A DNA stretch of 60,136 nucleotides, taken from assembly GCA_002747435.1 (NCBI GenBank), contig PDPH01000054.1, positions 1 through 60,136 on the forward strand, written 5' to 3'. The notes under the pieces are model-generated. The model worked only from the letters and a program-made list of their open reading frames with translations, had not been told where the DNA came from and searched no databases. The stretch is from Pseudomonadota bacterium (lineage in GTDB: Bacteria; Pseudomonadota; Gammaproteobacteria; Thiotrichales; Thiotrichaceae). Both the position numbers and the translations under genes were made by a program. Positions 55,527-60,136 of this stretch are shown in pieces (position 1 is the stretch's first letter; every line of letters starts with the position of its first letter).

Positions 55527-56147
55527 TTAGGGTGCAGCAAGCACTTGATAACTATGAGTGACTGGATCAAAACTTATCAAACGCACCTGAGCCCCTGGAC
55601 GCAAATCATTCGGTTCTTCAGCGCGAATTTTCAATAACATGCCCGCACCACCATCCTCAAATGTTGCCTCTCCAAAGCTAGCACTTACTTTGCCGCTGCG
55701 TACAGTCGCGTATTCTCCCAGAAGTGACTCCGGTGAAAAAACAGCAGTTTCCCTAAACAAAGGCCTCAAGGGCTGCATCAGTGGCGCAACAATCTGAATC
55801 CCAACCACCGGCGCTAACACCCATAACCAAAAGCCAATCAAGATTTGCAGCCACTCCTCTTGTACTCGTGGATAGATGAAATAAGCACCGACAAAACAAA
55901 GCGCCCAAGAAAACAGAATAAGCAACGACAAACTGACCGTTAAGGGTATGCCTTCTACTTTGAAACGGCTTAACCAGCTAGCACCTGCTGAGCTGGACAC
56001 ATCAGCATCAAACTCCACATCACCATCCAGCATATCGATATCCATGATGCCGAGAATATTGCTCAACCAGAACAACACCACCAACACCAATAAGCCACCA
56101 TAAAAAACTACGGGAAACATCAGATTATAATGCAAAAAAGCATCCAT
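55527..56147 (-). CDS. yqiJ: NfeD/YqiJ-like membrane protein with OB-fold domain
   Basis: 206 residues from ATG 56147 (MDAFLHYNLMFPVVFYGGLL), GAGG five bases upstream; an in-frame TTG 18 bases earlier is less likely. Three membrane helices (about 8-30, 72-95, 105-130), then a C-terminal beta-barrel (LLGEYATVRSGKVSASFGEA) of the YqiJ/NfeD OB type. It is expected to bind and assist YqiK, whose gene begins 36 bases downstream. Confidence 0.85.
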   Translation of the reverse strand: MDAFLHYNLMFPVVFYGGLLVLVVLFWLSNILGIMDIDMLDGDVEFDADVSSSAGASWLSRFKVEGIPLTVSLSLLILFSWALCFVGAYFIYPRVQEEWLQILIGFWLWVLAPVVGIQIVAPLMQPLRPLFRETAVFSPESLLGEYATVRSGKVSASFGEATFEDGGAGMLLKIRAEEPNDLRPGAQVRLISFDPVTHSYQVLAAP

Positions 56148-56225
56148 AAGCGCCTCAACAGCCAAGTGTTATTGTTATCTATAGCTATAATAGGCCATAG
56201 ATATTAGGGTTTTTATGACCAACTT

Positions 56226-56250
56226 GCTACATTTATCGCTTAAATGTAGC
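56226..56250. repeat. Perfect 10-bp inverted repeat between thiQ and yqiJ
   Basis: GCTACATTTA and TAAATGTAGC flank a 5-base loop with no mismatch. It lies downstream of thiQ and upstream of yqiJ, both minus strand. No T-run follows on the minus strand, so it may be an operator or weak terminator. Confidence 0.5.
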
Positions 56251-56349
56251 TGCCATGCTGTCACACTAACACCGAACCCAACAGAAGACCATTAAGCCAA
56301 GTTTGATCCCTGCCTATTCCTCTAGCTATTTTGGAACAAATTTTTGCAT

Positions 56350-56958
56350 TTATGACAGTATGATATTGTGATCTGCCAATTGCTCGACATCTTCATTCTG
56401 ATGCGTTACCACTAACAATGTCTTGTGATGTTGGCGCGCGGTTTGTTTCACCCATGCCAGTGCCAAACTGCGAGTCACAGCATCTAACTCAGCAAAAGGC
56501 TCATCCAATAAAATCAAAGGCTCAGGGCGCAATAAAGTGCGTAAAATCGCTACTCGTTGCCGTTGCCCACCAGATAAATCAGCAGGCTGACTATCCAATT
56601 TATCCTCAATCTCTAATGCAGCCGCACCGGCTTGTACGGCTGCAAGCCAAGCCTGCCCAGACCCAAAGTTTAACCCTAACTTTAAATTATTACGCACACT
56701 TAAATGCTCAAATAGATTGTGCTCTTGAAACAACATGCTGACTGGTCGTTGTTCAATAGGCAAAGGCAATAGCGAAATATTCTGCCAACGAATATCACCA
56801 CTGACGGCTTGCTCCAAACCTGCTATTGCCCATAATAAAGCCGATTTTCCTGCACCACTGCGCCCTTGCAGCGTCAGTATAGTTCCGGTCGCCACTTGTA
56901 AATCATAATGGCGCTGCCAGTCACCTCGGCGCAAACTTAAGTGTTCAATCTTTAACAT
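56350..56958 (-). CDS. thiQ: Thiamine ABC transporter ATP-binding protein
   Basis: 202 residues from ATG 56958, overlapping thiP by 14 bases. Walker A GRSGAGKSALL, Q-loop MLFQEHNLFEHLS, signature LSGGQRQRVAI, Walker B PLILLDEPFAELD and H-loop VVTHQNED are all present. It powers thiamine (and phosphate ester) import with ThiP and ThiB. It is third in thiBPQ. Confidence 0.94.
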   Translation of the reverse strand: MLKIEHLSLRRGDWQRHYDLQVATGTILTLQGRSGAGKSALLWAIAGLEQAVSGDIRWQNISLLPLPIEQRPVSMLFQEHNLFEHLSVRNNLKLGLNFGSGQAWLAAVQAGAAALEIEDKLDSQPADLSGGQRQRVAILRTLLRPEPLILLDEPFAELDAVTRSLALAWVKQTARQHHKTLLVVTHQNEDVEQLADHNIILS

Positions 56959-58492
56959 GCTGTCGACTCCGTTCGAACCAAGCAACAACTACAGCAAATA
57001 TAAGCAATAATACGAATGAAGCCAGCGAAGCCTCCGCCATACGATAAGTACTGGCATAACTATAAATCAGCCAAGGTAAAGTCATCCAATCGCGTTGACC
57101 AAAAATAGAAAAAATCGCCACATCCCCCATTGCCAACAAAAACACTAACACAAATGCAGCCTGCGAAGCCGTGCGCAGCCAAGGCAACTCAATACGCAGT
57201 CGCTGCCAAGGATTCAGCTTCAGCATCCGTACTAAAGGGCGGTATTGATCATCAAATTGAAATAAACGAGGGCGCAATTGCTGTAGCGCAAAAGGTAACA
57301 CCATCAAGGTATTCAAACCCGCGACAACCGCCATTCCCCAATGATCCAGATCAATACGTGTTAATAGAAAAATATATAAACCGACTGACAATACCATTGC
57401 TGGCGCCACTAGTGTATGAATACTGAGCCATTCCAATAGCCATTGACGTCTTATTTTTTTCTGATAACGTGCCGCTCGAATAGGCAAGAGTATAATATAT
57501 GCCATAAACAGCGCGGCTAATGCACAGAATAATCCCAAACCTAAGCTCACCAAGCTTGGCTTAATAAATACCATCCAGTTCAATTGATTAATATCCAAAA
57601 CCAGCAAGCCAGGAAACAAGGCCAATAAGGGTAATAATAAAAAAAGCCAAGCTATACTATAAATCATATAATTTAATAGTGAAAAGTATCGACTCGGTAA
57701 CCCTAGCCAGCGCTGTCTACCCGTATCGGCTGATAGCCAACTCAAACTGCCAAAACGAGATAGCAACAAAAATAAACCACCAGCAATCACAAACTGTAAC
57801 CAAGCTAATACCAATGCTTCAGGAATATTAAAGTCATATTTTAGGGCTTGATAAATGGCGACTTCCAAAGTGGTTGACTGCGGACCGCCGCCCAAAGCCA
57901 AAACAACAGCAAAGCTATTAAAGCAAAGCACAAAAATAAAACCACCTAGCACCCCTAAACGACCACGCAAAACCGGCCACTCTACCATTTTCCAGCGTTG
58001 CCAAGGCGACATTTTAAGCTGACGTGCCAAACGCCAACTGGTTTCAGGAATTGCTTGTAGCTGTAAATACAGGGCACGAATGGCAAAGGGCATATTCAAA
58101 TAAATATGTGCTAATAAAATACCTTGCAAACCGTACAGATTCCAATGTTCACCTAGCCAAGATACCAGCCAGCCAGACCGCCCCAGTGCAGCGACCAGTC
58201 CTGTCACCAATACCAACGTAGGCAAAACAAAACCTAGCAAACATAAAGTCAAAAAAGCCTGCTTAGCAAACAGCGGCTGGTAATACAAAGCACGTGCAAT
58301 AGGCAAGGCCAATAAAACAGACCCTATTGCGCTGAATAGAGCCTGCTTAATAGAAAACCACAAAATACCTTGCAAATAAGTGTCGCCTAATAGCTCCCAA
58401 GCCACTTCACCGCCTGCAAATCCAGCCAAGCCATAAAAGGCTAAAACCGTTACAGCAGCGACGCCAGCCAGTAATAAATAAGCGAGTTTCAC
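56945..58492 (-). CDS. thiP: Thiamine ABC transporter permease
   Basis: 515 residues, about twelve membrane helices in two fused halves, each with a binding-protein-dependent transport signature (ETSWRLARQLKMSPWQRWKM in the first). The fused length is normal for ThiP. The start overlaps the thiB stop by four bases. Confidence 0.93.
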   Translation of the reverse strand: MKLAYLLLAGVAAVTVLAFYGLAGFAGGEVAWELLGDTYLQGILWFSIKQALFSAIGSVLLALPIARALYYQPLFAKQAFLTLCLLGFVLPTLVLVTGLVAALGRSGWLVSWLGEHWNLYGLQGILLAHIYLNMPFAIRALYLQLQAIPETSWRLARQLKMSPWQRWKMVEWPVLRGRLGVLGGFIFVLCFNSFAVVLALGGGPQSTTLEVAIYQALKYDFNIPEALVLAWLQFVIAGGLFLLLSRFGSLSWLSADTGRQRWLGLPSRYFSLLNYMIYSIAWLFLLLPLLALFPGLLVLDINQLNWMVFIKPSLVSLGLGLFCALAALFMAYIILLPIRAARYQKKIRRQWLLEWLSIHTLVAPAMVLSVGLYIFLLTRIDLDHWGMAVVAGLNTLMVLPFALQQLRPRLFQFDDQYRPLVRMLKLNPWQRLRIELPWLRTASQAAFVLVFLLAMGDVAIFSIFGQRDWMTLPWLIYSYASTYRMAEASLASFVLLLIFAVVVAWFERSRQHVKD

Positions 58493-59487
58493 TTAGCCGC
58501 CGCGCTACGCCATTCTTTAATCCAGTCTTGACGAGATTGGGCAATGTCTTCCGAGCTAAAACCAATAGGCTCGGGCTGAATCAATTCAGAAAATACATCC
58601 GGCAGAGATATATTTTGTGCGACTGGCAACATCCAGTTCGTCACTGGAATAATAGCCTGCGCCTCTGGCGAAATCAGAAAGGCCAAAAAAGATTTGGCCA
58701 ATTCAGGTTTCCTCGTTGTATTAAGCATAGCAGCCACCTCAATTTGTGCTACATGCCCTTCTGTAAATAAAGCAGCTTTGTATTTAGTTTCATTTTCGCT
58801 AATTACATGATAAGCTGGCGACGTATTATAGCTTAATACATAATCACTTCCCCCTTCCAAAAACATGCTATAAGCTTCCCACCAACCTTTACTAACCGTC
58901 ACAGTATGCTGTGCCAATTGCTGCCAAGCGCTTGCAGCCTCATCATCATAGACCGCTTTCATCCACAGCATTAAACCTTGTCCTGGCGTACTCGTACGTG
59001 GGTCTTGATAAATAACACTGGCCGAGGAATTAACCAATTCTTTTAAAGATTTTACAGGCTGATCTATTTGGCTACTATCATAAATAAAAGCAAAGTAACC
59101 AAAATCAAATGGCACAAACTGTTCATCATTCCAGTGTAATTCAGGCAATAAATGTTCCAAATTTAAATCATGTTTAGCAATCAAACCTGTTTTGCGAGTT
59201 TCTTCCAATAAAGCATTATCAATACCCAAGATCACATCAGCCTTGGTTTTATCTTTTTCAATACGCAGCCGATTAAGAATACTGACACCATCCTCAATGC
59301 CCACAAATTCAATATCACAAGCGCATTGCTCCTCAAACAGCTTTTCCAGTTGCGGACCAGGCCCCCATTCAGATACAAAGGAATCGTAAGTGTAAATGGT
59401 CAAGTCAGCCGCTTGTGCCGAAGCAAACAATCCCGTGCAAAGAGCAAAGCTGCCAGCAATAGCATAAAAAGTAATAGCCGATTTCAT
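58489..59487 (-). CDS. thiB: Thiamine-binding periplasmic protein
   Basis: 332 residues: signal peptide ending AQAADL, then ThiB motifs LTIYTYDSFVSEWGPGPQLE, a CACDIEF pair of cysteines, GIDNALLEE, FDFGYFAFIYD and WWEAYSMFLEGGSDYVLSYN. It captures thiamine, TMP or TPP. GAGG lies upstream of the ATG, and the TPP riboswitch at 59560-59641 controls the operon. Confidence 0.95.
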   Translation of the reverse strand: MKSAITFYAIAGSFALCTGLFASAQAADLTIYTYDSFVSEWGPGPQLEKLFEEQCACDIEFVGIEDGVSILNRLRIEKDKTKADVILGIDNALLEETRKTGLIAKHDLNLEHLLPELHWNDEQFVPFDFGYFAFIYDSSQIDQPVKSLKELVNSSASVIYQDPRTSTPGQGLMLWMKAVYDDEAASAWQQLAQHTVTVSKGWWEAYSMFLEGGSDYVLSYNTSPAYHVISENETKYKAALFTEGHVAQIEVAAMLNTTRKPELAKSFLAFLISPEAQAIIPVTNWMLPVAQNISLPDVFSELIQPEPIGFSSEDIAQSRQDWIKEWRSAAAK

Positions 59488-59559
59488 ACGATGGTTACCT
59501 CGTTATCACCAGAAAATAACGGCGGACACAATGGAGTACAAGAAGGGTTTGGGACAGGA

Positions 59560-59641
59560 CTCTTCCCTACGCCGGTATCAGCCGGATCAGGTTCTACGGG
59601 TCTGTCAAATGACATCTCAGCCTAAAAGGCTCCCCGAGAGC
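59560..59641 (-). promoter_or_regulatory. TPP (thi-box) riboswitch upstream of thiBPQ
   Basis: On the minus strand the leader reads CTCGGGGAGCC..GGCTGAGA, then GACCCGTAGAACCTGATCCGG and TGATACCGGCGTAGGGA, the conserved TPP aptamer (P2 CUGAGA pyrimidine site and P4 pyrophosphate helix). Binding of TPP would shut off thiBPQ, probably by hiding the ribosome site, since about 70 bases separate it from the ATG. Confidence 0.96.
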
Positions 59642-59759
59642 ATGAAACCACTATAACAAACTTGCAGAAACGATGACACTATAAGCGCAGCACCTTAGCA
59701 CAAACCGATACTTTTTTAAGCTTATTGACTGAACTACCCAAACTAGAGCCGACCTAGGT

Positions 59760-59935
59760 TCATAACTTGCGAGCGCCTGACACACCAATAGCGCATCCAT
59801 CAATACGTGAACTCATCGCCCAACCAACGACCATACGTGAATACAGGTCAATAACTACCGCTAAATATAACCAACCCTTAATCGTGATACGCTATTTATG
59901 CTTGTGCCACACCTGGTTGTTTAGAATAAAACACT
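59760..59935 (-). pseudogene. IS3-family transposase (rve) remnant
   Basis: On the minus strand a frame reads NQVWHKHK, then a TAG, then [20 protein letters not shown] and [11 protein letters not shown] before a TGA at 59760. This is the central part of an IS3-type integrase core (normally [36 protein letters not shown]), with the first catalytic Asp region damaged and the rest missing. It is a decayed insertion sequence; no terminal repeats were found. Confidence 0.6.
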
Positions 59936-60114
59936 TCTAGGTGTCCGTCTTTCATGGGTAGGATCATTATTATAACCAACGGGAATAACTATTCGAAATT
60001 CCAACCATTTGGAAAATGGGTTAGCATATAATTCTCGAAAGGGTCGTGATTTAGATGCGTTGAAAACTCTATTGTTGTACACTTTCAAATTTTACACTTA
60101 ATTGAGGTTTTCTA
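59936..60114. other. Non-coding edge region
   Basis: No supported gene. CATTTGGAAAATG at 60006-60018 is a short near-palindrome. A GAGG just before 60115 serves the gene entering at the window edge. Confidence 0.4.
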
Positions 60115-60136
60115 ATGGCCAGCGTACTCGTCAGTT
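60115..60136 (+). CDS. Start of a gene cut by the window edge
   Basis: ATG 60115 with GAGG nine bases upstream; only MASVLVS is visible. IS1-type InsA proteins begin similarly (MASV), and the neighbourhood has insertion sequence debris, but seven residues cannot support a call. Confidence 0.3.

Overview
The window reads as chromosomal DNA of a gammaproteobacterium. The conserved order thrS-infC-rpmI-rplT-pheS-pheT-ihfA-merR-tRNA-Pro, together with ilvI-ilvH, ribBA-ribH-nusB and thiBPQ, is typical of that class. The oxaloacetate decarboxylase sodium pump, YqiJ/YqiK, and a Ras-like GTPase next to an OmpA-domain protein would fit a Thiothrix-like sulfur bacterium, but that assignment is an inference from gene content, not a measurement. 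Base composition looks moderate, in the mid-40s percent GC by eye. Region 1 (1-3122) is a decayed integrated element abutting tRNA-Pro(GGG). It holds a HigB/HigA-type toxin-antitoxin pair flanked by two copies of one hairpin, small phage- or plasmid-like genes (one broken by an in-frame TAG), an excisionase-like gene, and a tyrosine integrase with an internal deletion and a frameshift. Region 2 (3175-14000) is core information processing. On the minus strand run thrS, infC (AUC start), rpmI, rplT, a terminator, pheS, pheT, ihfA and a MerR regulator; then come tRNA-Leu(CAG) and, on the plus strand, rnr-rlmB. Region 3 (14187-21179) is mixed: the chaperedoxin cnoX, a membrane-bound winged-helix protein, two small secreted proteins, a DUF1007 plus two HupE-like membrane-protein genes, yaaA, and an orphan iron-binding protein behind a Fur-box-like site. 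Region 4 (21308-28761, minus strand) has the oadGAB sodium-pumping decarboxylase. It is followed by the most unusual block in the window: coiled-coil protein, membrane protein with an OmpA-like domain, Ras-like small GTPase and HD-GYP protein, tightly packed on one strand. The cytoplasmic half of the OmpA-domain protein looks like a roadblock/longin-type GTPase platform, so this may be an undescribed GTPase signalling module linking c-di-GMP or related signals to the cell wall. Region 5 (29133-45570, plus strand) has creD, then a largely overlapping exopolysaccharide or O-antigen locus: rmlACDB (dTDP-rhamnose), a methyltransferase, a split Alg14/Alg13-like glycosyltransferase, flippase, polymerase, two GT2 enzymes, a WcaJ-like initiating transferase, an acyltransferase, a Wzc-like chain-length protein/tyrosine kinase, and an uncharacterised protein with an HExxH-like metal site. 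Region 6 (45632-52747) has ilvIH, recJ, a DUF1461-like membrane protein and ribBA-ribH-nusB. Region 7 (52874-60136) has a 47-residue small protein, the YqiJ/YqiK (NfeD/flotillin-like) pair with a small membrane protein, and thiB-thiP-thiQ behind a TPP riboswitch. The right edge carries a decayed IS3-family transposase remnant and the first codons of another gene. No rRNA genes and no CRISPR array were seen.
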